From Tenericutes bacterium ADurb.BinA124 (GTDB taxonomy: Bacteria > Bacillota_I > Bacilli_A > ML615J-28 > CAG-698), in the NCBI GenBank assembly GCA_002068415.1, contig MVZM01000014.1:1-44979 (forward strand): a DNA stretch of 44,979 nucleotides, in the 5' to 3' direction. Of this stretch, positions 24,932 through 34,382 are shown piece after piece. Numbering within the stretch: the first letter of the stretch is position 1; every line of letters starts with the position of its first letter. The notes under the pieces are model-generated. The model made no database searches. It saw only the letters and a program-made list of their open reading frames with translations, and was not told the origin of the DNA. The translations under genes and the position numbers were made by a program.

Positions 24932-26809
24932 ATGGCTCGGATTTATCCTGTTGTTAAACAAATGCAAAGGCGCGATGGTGCTTTCCATAAACCCGTCAAG
25001 GATTTAAAAGACCTTTTCTTTTTCTTTGATTATCCCTTTGATGGGCCCGTTGATACGGTGGAAAAGCCTTATGGTGCGATGGCTAAAAAGCGTGATTTAG
25101 CGGATGTCGTTTTCCAAAAAGGTGAATCTTTATCCCTTGAAGGCTACGAAATCACGGTTTCCCCCGCGCTAATCATCATTCGATCCCCTTCGTTAGCCGG
25201 GGTTTTCTATGCAACTTTAACGCTTCAGCAGATGGTAAATCAAGGTCCGAACTTGCCTTGTGTTGTGATTAATGATGCTCCCGATTTAAAAATTCGAGGT
25301 TTGATGCTCGACATCAGTCGCAACAAGGTTCCGACCCTCGCCACGCTTAAAAATATCATCGTCATGATGAGTCAGTTAAAGATGAATCATTTAGAATTAT
25401 ATGTGGAAGGATTCAGTTTTGGCTATCCCTCCTTTACCAAGTATTTGGAAGCTGATGGCTTTATTTCCGTTGAAGAATATCAAGAACTGGAAACCTATGC
25501 CAATGCTCATTTCATTGATTTGGTGCCGAACCAAAACGGTTTTGGTCATATGGCAAAATGGCTGGCGACTGAAGAATTTAAAGATTTGGCGGAACAACCG
25601 GAAGGGATTTTCTTATGGGGACGGCATCGTCCGCCGAGCACTTTAAATCCCCTCGACCCCCAATCTTTAGAATTGATTAAAACTTTATATCGAGATATGT
25701 TAAGTATTGCGCGGTCGAAATATTTCAATATGAATTTTGATGAACCCTTTGAACTGGGGAAAGGTCGTTCCAAGACCGCTTGTGAAGAAAAGGGTCTTGG
25801 CAATGTTTATATTGATTTTGTATTAAAAGCATATGCGGAAATCAAAAAATACCAAAAAACGCCGTTAATATGGGGAGATGTCTTAATCCATCATCCCGAA
25901 CTACTACATCGCTTGCCTTCCGATATGCTGTTTATTGACTGGGGCTATGATGGCAATTATCCCTTTTCTGCTCACTTACAAAAATTGCATGATTTAGGAA
26001 TCAAATTCCTAGCCGCCCCGGGAACAAGTTCTTGGTGCAGTTTCCTAGGACGAAAAGACGACTGGTTAGAAAACATCACCAACGCTTGTTTACAAGTAAA
26101 GACTTTAAATGGCGAAGGCATCATTTTAACGGATTGGGGCGATTTCGGTCACCTGCAGTTTTTACCAATCAGCTATGCCCCTTTGGTGTTGGCCGGCTTA
26201 ATGAGCTGGCGCGTTCAAGAAGGAACCCAGTTTTTATTAAGGGATTACCTCAATCAATATGTGTTTTTGGATCAGGCCAATATCATGGCGGATACAATCA
26301 TCGATTTAGGTTTGTACTATCATTACTTAAATGAATACCGAAGTAACGGCACTACGACCTTCCATAATTTCATGTGGGCGACGGTTGCAGTTAAGGAAAA
26401 AAATCCCATTGAATATTTCCTTGAGAGATCAAAAACAACAATTTTGTCTTCTTCAAAACATGCTTTGTTAGAACAATTTTTGGCTTTGCAAACAAAAGCG
26501 CTTACCCAAACCAAGATGGTGGACGGCCAATTAATTGTTTCCGAACTGAAGCAATCCATTCAGTTGGTGCTTTTAATTCAATATCTCAATCAAAGCTTCA
26601 ATGAGGAATTATCGATTAAGGAACGACTAAGCTTTGTTCAGAAGATTTTGGATGCGGAAACTGCTTTTTTGGCTCAACAAGAAGAACTATGGTTAGCACG
26701 AAATAAAGCCGGCGGTTTAAAAGACAGTTTAGAATACTTACATAAATTTTTCTTATTTTCCCAACAAACAAAAAAACATTTGCAAAGAGGTGGAGCGTAT
26801 GGCGCGTAA
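24932..26809 (+). CDS. GH20-like beta-N-acetylhexosaminidase, cytosolic
   Basis: This 625-aa protein has a small N-terminal domain typical of GH20 (about 1-120) and then a TIM barrel starting at IRGLMLDISRNKVP. The catalytic Asp-Glu pair is seen as NMNFDEPFE (Asp270, Glu271), and LIWGDVL and ILTDWGDFGH mark later strands. GH20 enzymes release terminal GlcNAc or GalNAc by substrate-assisted catalysis that needs the N-acetyl group. There is no signal peptide. The start is ATG 24932 with AAGGAG at 24920-24925; a TTG six codons upstream is rejected. It is the first gene after the strong promoter and overlaps the solute-binding protein gene by 11 bases. Confidence 0.82.
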   Translation: MARIYPVVKQMQRRDGAFHKPVKDLKDLFFFFDYPFDGPVDTVEKPYGAMAKKRDLADVVFQKGESLSLEGYEITVSPALIIIRSPSLAGVFYATLTLQQMVNQGPNLPCVVINDAPDLKIRGLMLDISRNKVPTLATLKNIIVMMSQLKMNHLELYVEGFSFGYPSFTKYLEADGFISVEEYQELETYANAHFIDLVPNQNGFGHMAKWLATEEFKDLAEQPEGIFLWGRHRPPSTLNPLDPQSLELIKTLYRDMLSIARSKYFNMNFDEPFELGKGRSKTACEEKGLGNVYIDFVLKAYAEIKKYQKTPLIWGDVLIHHPELLHRLPSDMLFIDWGYDGNYPFSAHLQKLHDLGIKFLAAPGTSSWCSFLGRKDDWLENITNACLQVKTLNGEGIILTDWGDFGHLQFLPISYAPLVLAGLMSWRVQEGTQFLLRDYLNQYVFLDQANIMADTIIDLGLYYHYLNEYRSNGTTTFHNFMWATVAVKEKNPIEYFLERSKTTILSSSKHALLEQFLALQTKALTQTKMVDGQLIVSELKQSIQLVLLIQYLNQSFNEELSIKERLSFVQKILDAETAFLAQQEELWLARNKAGGLKDSLEYLHKFFLFSQQTKKHLQRGGAYGA

Positions 26810-29800
26810 AATCAAGATTCAACCAAAAGTTGTGAAAAAGGCGATTCTTTTACTGTTTATCGTCATTTTCATTACTTTCTTCACAACCATCATTGTTCAG
26901 AGTTACAGTAAAAACCATGTGCTCTCACAGTCCCGGACTCCGGAAGTATTGATTCCGAGTGGTGATTACGAAAACTTTCTCAAATTAAAACAAGGGATTC
27001 CGGCTGATGCCTTGGATAATTATCCGCTTAATTTTGCGGCTCTTAAACGACCGATGCTTGCCAACAACATTGAAGTTTTAGGAACGACGGCGACGAGTGC
27101 CCATGCGGATGGCTTTGGGCCCATTGAAATCACCAACCATTTAGGTGTTAAAGTTCAAGCCTATAAGACGACTGACGAAGGTTATGCCACATGGACAATT
27201 CCCGGAGTTTTAGAAGCCGGCTTGTATAATGTTTATCTGCGCTATTTCCCCTTAAGTGACGGAGGAGCGCCGATTGAACGTGCCTTATATGTCAATGAAA
27301 ATATTGATCCTTTAGATGCGACGAAAACCTATGCCTTGCAATATGAAGATTTAGGCAATCTAAAGTTTTCCCGTTATTGGAAGAATGCCGGGCCCATCAT
27401 TCAGGATACCACCGACAATGATATGAAACCGAGTCAAAAAGAAATCTTGAATCAAGAACGAACCGCATTTGTCCGTGATGCCACCGGTTATGTCATCGAA
27501 CCATATTTAATTTATTTGGAAGCCGGTGACAATACCCTCACTTTAAAATCGATTCGGGAATCGATGGCGATTGTGGCTATTGGGATTGCTTCTTACCAAG
27601 AGAAAATTACTTATGAACAATACACGACTAAATATCGTAATTTAGGTTATACCGATGTGGTGGCTTTAGATGCTCCGATTCGCATTGAAGGCGAAGACGC
27701 CATTGAGCGGACTTCACCGACGCTATATGCGATTGGTGATCGCACCGACCCCACCAATGTGCCGGTTGATACCGTCAAGATTAAACTCAATGCCATTGGC
27801 GGAAACAAATGGACGGCCCCAGGAGATATGATTACTTGGGAAGTCGACCTTACTGACAAACCGTCCGGATTGTATTACATTAGTTTTCGGGCCAAACAAA
27901 ATGTTTCCCGGGGCTTATTCTCCACCAGACGGGTTTATATCAATAATGTGATTCCCTTTGCGGAGGCCAATATTGCTCGCTTCTCCTACAGCGGTGATTT
28001 TAAAGTGGTTACTTTAGGTGATAAAGATAAACCCTATGCTTTCTTCTTGGAAGGGGGAAAGAAGAACACCATCAGCTTGGAATCAACACTCGGTGAATAT
28101 GGTGTCCCCATCAGCCAAGTTCAAGGCGTAATCGACATGCTCAATGATTTATATTTACGAATTATTGCTGTTACCGGTTTAAAACCCGACCCCTTGATTA
28201 ATTATTATTTGTACGGCGAAAATGCTCGTGTGGAAAGAACTTTGGAAACTTTTCAGGAAGCAGCCGACATCTTAGCGCAAGTCGCGGATAATATTATCAA
28301 AATATCGGGAGAAAAAAGCGATAAAATTGCCATTTTGGAAACGATGGAAATCCAGCTTCGCGATATGATTAAAAAACCGCGTTCTATTCAAGAACGCTTA
28401 AACAGTTTTTCGAAAAACATTTCGTCGCTCGGAACCTGGATTAGTGATGTTAAACAACAAGCCTTAACTGTTGAATGCTTGTGGGTGTCATCAAATATTG
28501 ATGATTTACCTCATGCCAATGCCAATTTCTTTGCCGGGACTTGGTTTGGCATTCGTGGTTTCTTCCGCTCTTTCTTCTTTAATTATGAAGAAATCGGAAC
28601 GATTGCCGCAGTTGATACCGGCAAAGAAATTGAAGTTTGGTTCCTAACCAGTGAATCCACCGGCCGGGAACAAGCCAACTCGATTAGCACTTTAATCAGC
28701 AATACCTTTACCGAACAATATGGCATTAATGTGAAACTGAAAGTCGTTACTGCCGGAGTTTTACTACCGTCTACCTTGGCGGGAACCGGTCCGGATGTCG
28801 CCATCAATGTGGCCAACGGCTTACCGGTTAACTATGCCATGCGCAATGCCATTATGGATGTTTCCGGATTTGATGAATTTTATGAAGTAACGGGCATTTG
28901 TTCGGCTAAGAATGCGGAAAAGGGTTTATGCAATCCGCAGACGAATTATAATGTCGGTCGCATCAATGACCCGAACGAACAATATTTGTTCTTTGATAGT
29001 GCCATGGTCCCTTATGAATATAATGGCGGCTATTATGCACTGCCGAATACGCAATCCTTCTTAGTCATGTTTGTTCGAAATGATATTTTTGAAGCCCGAG
29101 GCTGGACCGTTCCGGAAACATGGCGGGAAGTAACTTCTTTAGTTACGGAACTATCGATTTCCAATCTCCAGTTTTATCTTCCGGTTTCCGCTTCCGGGGC
29201 CACCAGTGTCGTTAACCAGGTCTTTGCTTCAATGTTATATCAAAAAGGCGGAACTTTCTACCGTAACAACAATAAAGAATCCAATTTTGACACCGAAGAA
29301 GCGATGCAAGCTTTTGAAGAATGGTGTAAATATTATACCGATTACAGTTTCCCTTTGGCGGCGAGTTTCTTAAACCGCTTCCGGACCGGGGAAACACCGA
29401 TTGGCATCGCCAACTACGAATTATTTAATACGCTAACCGTTTTTGCTCCGGAGATTTCCAACAAATGGAGTTATGCTCCGCTGCCGGGCACTTACAATGA
29501 CAAAAACCAATTAATCAATAATGGCGCCGCTTCCGGAAGCGCAATTGTTATGATGAAGCAAGCCGACGACAAGGAATCCGCTTGGGACTTTATGCGGTGG
29601 TGGGTATCGCGTGACACCCAAACCAGCTATGCCAGAGAACTGGAATCCATTTTAGGGGCGGCCGCTCGTCACAATACCGCCAATGTTTTAGCATTTAAGA
29701 ATTTACCATGGTCGCGAGAGGAACAAAATGTTTTGCTAGCACAATGGAAAAACAGTGTTGGCGTTCCGGAAATTCCGGGTGGTTATTACACCGGCCGTAA

Positions 29801-29924
29801 TTTAGAGAATGCTTTCCGGAAAGTCGTTAATACGCAAGCCAATCCGCGGGAAACACTCAATGAGTATATCGCCTTGATTAATGCGGAGATTACCAAAAAG
29901 CGTAAAGAATTTGGTTTAGATTAA
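26799..29924 (+). CDS. Membrane-anchored ABC solute-binding protein with N-terminal beta domains
   Basis: The 1041-aa protein has one N-terminal membrane helix (about 17-40) with no lipobox cysteine. Two beta-rich regions resemble carbohydrate-binding modules (about 95-260 and 285-400; the second opens with RIEGEDAIERTSP). A helical linker (about 440-570) follows, then a type 1 sugar-binding domain (about 607-1041) with EIEVWFLTSESTG, FDSAMVPYEYNGGYYALP and WDFMRWWVSR. Binding proteins of about 430 residues are normal, so the N-terminal 600 residues are an unusual addition. It should capture oligosaccharide or muropeptide outside the cell and deliver it to the permeases encoded next. I chose ATG 26799 (AGAGG eight bases before) over GTG 26790. 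Confidence 0.85.
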   Translation: MARKIKIQPKVVKKAILLLFIVIFITFFTTIIVQSYSKNHVLSQSRTPEVLIPSGDYENFLKLKQGIPADALDNYPLNFAALKRPMLANNIEVLGTTATSAHADGFGPIEITNHLGVKVQAYKTTDEGYATWTIPGVLEAGLYNVYLRYFPLSDGGAPIERALYVNENIDPLDATKTYALQYEDLGNLKFSRYWKNAGPIIQDTTDNDMKPSQKEILNQERTAFVRDATGYVIEPYLIYLEAGDNTLTLKSIRESMAIVAIGIASYQEKITYEQYTTKYRNLGYTDVVALDAPIRIEGEDAIERTSPTLYAIGDRTDPTNVPVDTVKIKLNAIGGNKWTAPGDMITWEVDLTDKPSGLYYISFRAKQNVSRGLFSTRRVYINNVIPFAEANIARFSYSGDFKVVTLGDKDKPYAFFLEGGKKNTISLESTLGEYGVPISQVQGVIDMLNDLYLRIIAVTGLKPDPLINYYLYGENARVERTLETFQEAADILAQVADNIIKISGEKSDKIAILETMEIQLRDMIKKPRSIQERLNSFSKNISSLGTWISDVKQQALTVECLWVSSNIDDLPHANANFFAGTWFGIRGFFRSFFFNYEEIGTIAAVDTGKEIEVWFLTSESTGREQANSISTLISNTFTEQYGINVKLKVVTAGVLLPSTLAGTGPDVAINVANGLPVNYAMRNAIMDVSGFDEFYEVTGICSAKNAEKGLCNPQTNYNVGRINDPNEQYLFFDSAMVPYEYNGGYYALPNTQSFLVMFVRNDIFEARGWTVPETWREVTSLVTELSISNLQFYLPVSASGATSVVNQVFASMLYQKGGTFYRNNNKESNFDTEEAMQAFEEWCKYYTDYSFPLAASFLNRFRTGETPIGIANYELFNTLTVFAPEISNKWSYAPLPGTYNDKNQLINNGAASGSAIVMMKQADDKESAWDFMRWWVSRDTQTSYARELESILGAAARHNTANVLAFKNLPWSREEQNVLLAQWKNSVGVPEIPGGYYTGRNLENAFRKVVNTQANPRETLNEYIALINAEITKKRKEFGLD

Positions 29925-29937
29925 GGAGACGAACAAG

Positions 29938-30936
29938 ATGAATGACAATAATGTTTCTACATCCATAAAAAAACCATCCCTTTGGAGTCGTTTCCGAGCA
30001 TGGCGTATTAAGAAGAGCATTGAAATCGACCATTGGAGTCGAAAAAAACCGTTCCGCCGGAAAATGTATTTAAATCGTTCGCTCTATGCAATGATGGCTC
30101 CTTATCTGATTATGTTCACCTGTTTTACGGTCGCTCCAGTTGTTATGAGCTTTATGTTAGGCTTTACCTACTTTAACATGTTGGAAGCGCCGCGCTGGGT
30201 GGGCTGGCAGAATTACATTGATTTGTTTTTAAACGATCCGATTTTTATTACGGCGATTAAAAACACCTTGATTATCGCTTTAATTACCGGACCTTTAGGT
30301 TATATCATGGCCTTTGTCTTTGCTTGGCTCATTAATGAATTGCCGCAAAAACTGCGGGCCATCATTACCTTGGTTTTCTATGCCCCGTCGATTGCCGGGG
30401 GTGCGATTACCATTTGGGCACTTATTTTCGCAAGTGATATCTACGGTTATGCCAATGCTTATTTAACCGATTGGGGAATTATTCACGAACCGATTACCTG
30501 GTTGCAAAATGCGACTTACATTTTACCGATTGTCATTATTGTGCAACTATGGATGAGTTTAGGAGTTAACTTCCTTTCCTTGATTGCCGGATTAAAAGGC
30601 ATTGACCGCAACCAATACGAAGCCGGTGCCGTTGACGGCATTAAAAACCGTTGGCAGGAACTTTGGTATATTACTTTACCGAACATGAAGTCGATTTTAA
30701 TTTTTGCGGCGGTCATTCAAATTTCCGGAGCCTTGGGTGTTGGGGCGGTCACGACCGCACTGGCCGGCTTTCCGTCCGTCGCCTATGCCGGTCATACCAT
30801 TGTCAATCATTTGCAGGACTACGGTTCCATCAGGTATGAAATGGGCTATGCCTCTGCTATTGCAACGATTCTCTTCTTCTCTGCAATATTATTAAATCGT
30901 TTAATTCGGAGAATTATCAGAAAGGTGGGTTCATAA
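29938..30936 (+). CDS. ABC sugar-type permease (MalF/UgpA family), first pair
   Basis: This 332-aa membrane protein has a basic N-terminal tail of about 50 residues and six membrane helices. The EAA loop that contacts the ATPase is seen as YEAGAVDGIKNRWQELWYITLP. It forms a heterodimer with the permease encoded next; the two genes overlap by one base. The ribosome site AAGGAG precedes the start. No ATPase gene is present in the window, so a shared MsmX/UgpC-type ATPase encoded elsewhere is expected. Confidence 0.9.
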   Translation: MNDNNVSTSIKKPSLWSRFRAWRIKKSIEIDHWSRKKPFRRKMYLNRSLYAMMAPYLIMFTCFTVAPVVMSFMLGFTYFNMLEAPRWVGWQNYIDLFLNDPIFITAIKNTLIIALITGPLGYIMAFVFAWLINELPQKLRAIITLVFYAPSIAGGAITIWALIFASDIYGYANAYLTDWGIIHEPITWLQNATYILPIVIIVQLWMSLGVNFLSLIAGLKGIDRNQYEAGAVDGIKNRWQELWYITLPNMKSILIFAAVIQISGALGVGAVTTALAGFPSVAYAGHTIVNHLQDYGSIRYEMGYASAIATILFFSAILLNRLIRRIIRKVGS

Positions 30937-31919
30937 TGGCTAAAGTTAAAAAAACAAAAGATCCTTCCCAAAAAGCTCTCACCTTAAAAGAAAGACGGAA
31001 TGAGAGAAAATCGAAAATGATTGATTCGCGGCCGTTTGCGGAAATCGCTTCGTTTAAAATTTTATATAAATCGAAGAAGAAAAAACGCGTTAACCGTTCG
31101 AAAGCCGGCGATTTAGTCTTGTTTATTTTCTTATCGTTAAGCGGCATTTTAAGTGTGCTACCGCTTTTGTTGATTATCAATAATGCCTTTAAACCGCTGG
31201 ATGAAATCTTCCTTTATCCGCCCAATTTCTTCGTGCGGAACCCGACCCTCGATAACTTTAGTGATTTAGGTGTCGTTTTAGGAACATCCTTAGTCCCGTT
31301 CTCCCGTTATTTCTTTAATACCATCTTAATTACGGTGGTGGGGACGGTTGGGCACTTAATCATTGCCTCAATGTGTGCTTATCCCTTGGCTAAATACAAA
31401 GTGCCGGGTGGGGGCATTATTATGGGCTTAGTTACTTATTCATTAATGTTCCCATCAGCGGTAACTGGGATTCCGAACTATATGATTCTTAACTGGTTTG
31501 GCTTGATTGATACTTATTGGGCGATTATTTTGCCGGTTATTGCTTCCTCGCTCGGACTCTACTTAATGAAACAGTTTATGATTCCCGTCCCGATGGAGCT
31601 TTTGGAATCGGCGAAAATTGACGGTGCCAGCGAGTTTAAGATTTATTGGAAAGTCGTTATGCCCTTAGTTAAACCGGCGTCCATTACCCTCGTCATTTTA
31701 AACTTTAAAGCCTTATGGGCGGCCGATGGCTCGACCTATATTTATCGTGAAGATTATAAAATGTTAAGTTATGCCTTAAGTCAGATTGCTAGTGCCGGAC
31801 CGGCCCGCCAAGGAACATTGGCCGCTGTCGCCCTTATTATGATTACCGTTCCGATTGTCATGTTTATCATTTCTCAAAGCAATATGATTGATACGATGGC
31901 GCATTCGGGTATGAAGTAG
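30936..31919 (+). CDS. ABC sugar-type permease (MalG/UgpE family), first pair
   Basis: This 327-aa membrane protein has a long Lys/Arg-rich N-terminal tail (about 1-58) and six membrane helices. The EAA motif is LLESAKIDGASEFKIYWKVV. It begins on the last base of the preceding permease stop (TAATG), so their synthesis is coupled. It is likely the second half of the channel serving the solute-binding protein at 26799. Confidence 0.9.
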   Translation: MAKVKKTKDPSQKALTLKERRNERKSKMIDSRPFAEIASFKILYKSKKKKRVNRSKAGDLVLFIFLSLSGILSVLPLLLIINNAFKPLDEIFLYPPNFFVRNPTLDNFSDLGVVLGTSLVPFSRYFFNTILITVVGTVGHLIIASMCAYPLAKYKVPGGGIIMGLVTYSLMFPSAVTGIPNYMILNWFGLIDTYWAIILPVIASSLGLYLMKQFMIPVPMELLESAKIDGASEFKIYWKVVMPLVKPASITLVILNFKALWAADGSTYIYREDYKMLSYALSQIASAGPARQGTLAAVALIMITVPIVMFIISQSNMIDTMAHSGMK

Positions 31920-31929
31920 GAGGCATAAG

Positions 31930-33675
31930 ATGAAAAAATATTATAAATATCTCATTTTATGCTTGTTGCTGTCCTTCAGTTTAATAATTCCTTCCGCACA
32001 TGCGGCAGTTGGTTATACCTATTCCCATAGCGGGGAACCGATTTATTCGACGGTCGGCTTAGCCCCGGCCGCGGGCGGCATTTATACCGTCATCAGTGAT
32101 GCCTGGACTTCACCAAGTAATGAAACCTTGCAAGCCAGCCAATTTACCAGTCCTAATGATTTATTCATCTATACCGAATATGATCCTGCGGGCGTGGGGA
32201 CCGATATTATCTATATCGTCGATGCGGTTTCCAACTTGTTGTTTGTTTTTGACGGCAATATGCGTTATCAATACAAAGTCGCTAATTATGAAATTTTACC
32301 GGAAAACTTTACCGATGATGAACTCATAAAAATGAAAACGGCTTTTGTTGACAACAACAAAAATGTAACATCGATTTCCTTTACCGATTATTTGGCCAAA
32401 AAAGGCATGACATTGGTGGATTTTCGGGCTATTGCGCAAATCCCCTATGCTATGCGAACCCCAGCGCAAAAGTTTTATCTAAGCCCTAACGCCTTAAGCG
32501 GTGTTTACCGCAATGTTCGGCCGGCCAAAAATCCCGATGGAACGATTATTCGCGGTGTTTTCCAAGATTTACTTTATTTATCCGATAAAAGCAACAATCA
32601 AATTGTGATTGTCGATGCCAAGACTTACCAAGTTGTTCAGGTTGTCTCCAGTCCCACCGATATCAGTTTTTCGGGAAAAGTTTTTTTACCGGTTAAATTG
32701 GTGACCGATGTTGCCGGGCGCATCTTTGTTATCTCGGAAGGTGTTTATGAAGGCATTATGCAGATGTCCTATGAAGGGAACTTCAGCAGCTTTGTCGGTG
32801 TTAACTATGTGAGTTTAACTTTTTGGGAATTGTTTTGGCGGCGCTTTATGACCGATGAACAATTAGCCCAAACGGAAACGATTTTAAATACGATTTTTAC
32901 TTCCTTAACAATTGATGAGGAAGGTTTCATTTATGCGACTTCGCGGGCTGTTGGTACGAATGCTGGGGCCATGATTAAACGCATTAATCCCTCCGGAAAA
33001 GATGTCCTAACCCGCAACGGTTATTCGGTCCCGATGGGAGATTTGACCTATATTCGTACCGGTACGAATGTTGCCCTCCGCGGGCCATCGCGCTTTTCGG
33101 CAGTAACCGTCAATGATTACGGGGTTTATACCATCGCTGATGAAAAATCGGGGCGTTTATTCTCCTATGATGATGAAGGGAACCTCTTATATATTTCCGG
33201 GGGTCGCGGGAATGAACTAACGAATTTAAATACGCCGATAGCAATTCGTTATCAAGGTGAAAATATTTTGGCACTTGATAAAGAAAAACAATCCGTGATT
33301 CGTTTTGAACCAACGGACATTGCCGTTTCCATTAATAAAGCGGTTCGTTATCACTATATCGGTAATCTAGTGGCCTCTTCGGAAGAATGGAAGAATGTCG
33401 TTCACCAAAATCCCAATTATGAATATGCTTATGTCGGTATCGGCAAATCGCTGTTAAACGAAGGTCGTTACTTGGAAGCCATGAGTTATTTCCAAACCGG
33501 CTACAGTGTCGATTACTATTCCAAAGCCTATAAACTATACCGTGATGAACAAGTTAATCGCTATTTTACTCCAGTGATGTCAGTCATTTTAGTGGGAGTT
33601 GCTGCTTGGATGGGCTATAAACTATACCGAAAAATTAAATTTGGAAAAGATGAAGATGAAGGCGGTGAGGAATGA
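31930..33675 (+). CDS. Exported beta-propeller/TPR-like protein with C-terminal membrane anchor
   Basis: The 581-aa protein has a signal peptide (about 1-25, ending SAHA). A long beta-rich region with NHL-like phrases (DLLYLSDKSNNQIVIVDAKT, VLALDKEKQ-type ends) runs to about residue 465. A TPR-like helical pair is seen at about 475-535 (YEYAYVGIGKSLLNEGRYLEAMSYFQTG in part), then one membrane helix at about 542-560 and a short acidic tail. It should sit outside the cell, anchored by its C-terminus. No catalytic motif is visible. Its place between permease and YIP1 genes suggests an accessory scaffold or sensor of the uptake machine. AGGAGG precedes the start. Confidence 0.7.
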   Translation: MKKYYKYLILCLLLSFSLIIPSAHAAVGYTYSHSGEPIYSTVGLAPAAGGIYTVISDAWTSPSNETLQASQFTSPNDLFIYTEYDPAGVGTDIIYIVDAVSNLLFVFDGNMRYQYKVANYEILPENFTDDELIKMKTAFVDNNKNVTSISFTDYLAKKGMTLVDFRAIAQIPYAMRTPAQKFYLSPNALSGVYRNVRPAKNPDGTIIRGVFQDLLYLSDKSNNQIVIVDAKTYQVVQVVSSPTDISFSGKVFLPVKLVTDVAGRIFVISEGVYEGIMQMSYEGNFSSFVGVNYVSLTFWELFWRRFMTDEQLAQTETILNTIFTSLTIDEEGFIYATSRAVGTNAGAMIKRINPSGKDVLTRNGYSVPMGDLTYIRTGTNVALRGPSRFSAVTVNDYGVYTIADEKSGRLFSYDDEGNLLYISGGRGNELTNLNTPIAIRYQGENILALDKEKQSVIRFEPTDIAVSINKAVRYHYIGNLVASSEEWKNVVHQNPNYEYAYVGIGKSLLNEGRYLEAMSYFQTGYSVDYYSKAYKLYRDEQVNRYFTPVMSVILVGVAAWMGYKLYRKIKFGKDEDEGGEE

Positions 33676-34370
33676 TGAATAACAATGAAACCTTAAAAAA
33701 CCGCATGAAAATAAACTGGCCAAAAATAAAACAATTTTTCGCCTTTGTTTATGAAGAATTCATTCGCTTTCCGACCTATATTTTAATCCATCCTTTGAAA
33801 GGCTTTGATGCTTTTAAGCGGGAAAAGAAAGCGAAAATGTCGGTGGCCCTTATTTTTGTTGTTTTGTTAATTATCCTTCAAATCTTGGAGTTTCAGTACA
33901 CCGGCTTTGTTGTCAATCAACTGGAATTAAAAGATTTGAACTCTTTCCGAGAAATCGCTTCCGTCATCGTGCCGATTGTCGCTTTCGTGGTCGGTAATTG
34001 GAGTATTACCACTTTATTTGATGGCAAGGGGAAAATGAAAGAAATCTTCATGATGATTTGTTATTCGCTGTTTCCGCTCATTGTTTCCAAAATCCTCGGG
34101 ATGATTTTCTCCAACATGATTGTTGTGGAAGAAGCGGGATTCTATCACTTAATCATCGGTTTAGGGACCTTCTTAATGGGCTATATGATTTTCTTTGGCT
34201 TAATCTCTATTCATGAATATGGCTTGTTTAAGTGTTTATTGTCCATTTTAGGAACCTTGATTGCCGTGATGGTGCTCTTCTTTGTTGTGATGCTTTGCTT
34301 TGACTTATTCCAAAAAATGGTTGGTTTTATTTATACTTTATATCGCGAAATTGCTTTACGTTATCTATAG
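33672..34370 (+). CDS. YIP1-family membrane protein
   Basis: This 232-aa protein has five predicted membrane helices (about 56-78, 96-118, 128-150, 158-180 and 195-220) and the general character of the YIP1 family of small integral membrane proteins. Its bacterial function is not known. The gene overlaps the preceding one by four bases; either of two adjacent ATG codons (33672 or 33675) could start it. Such genes recur in sugar-transporter clusters of Bacillota alongside DUF5696-type proteins, from general memory of these neighbourhoods. It may help assemble or place the transporter or the large surface proteins. Confidence 0.65.
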   Translation: MMNNNETLKNRMKINWPKIKQFFAFVYEEFIRFPTYILIHPLKGFDAFKREKKAKMSVALIFVVLLIILQILEFQYTGFVVNQLELKDLNSFREIASVIVPIVAFVVGNWSITTLFDGKGKMKEIFMMICYSLFPLIVSKILGMIFSNMIVVEEAGFYHLIIGLGTFLMGYMIFFGLISIHEYGLFKCLLSILGTLIAVMVLFFVVMLCFDLFQKMVGFIYTLYREIALRYL

Positions 34371-34382
34371 AAAGGAGGAACA

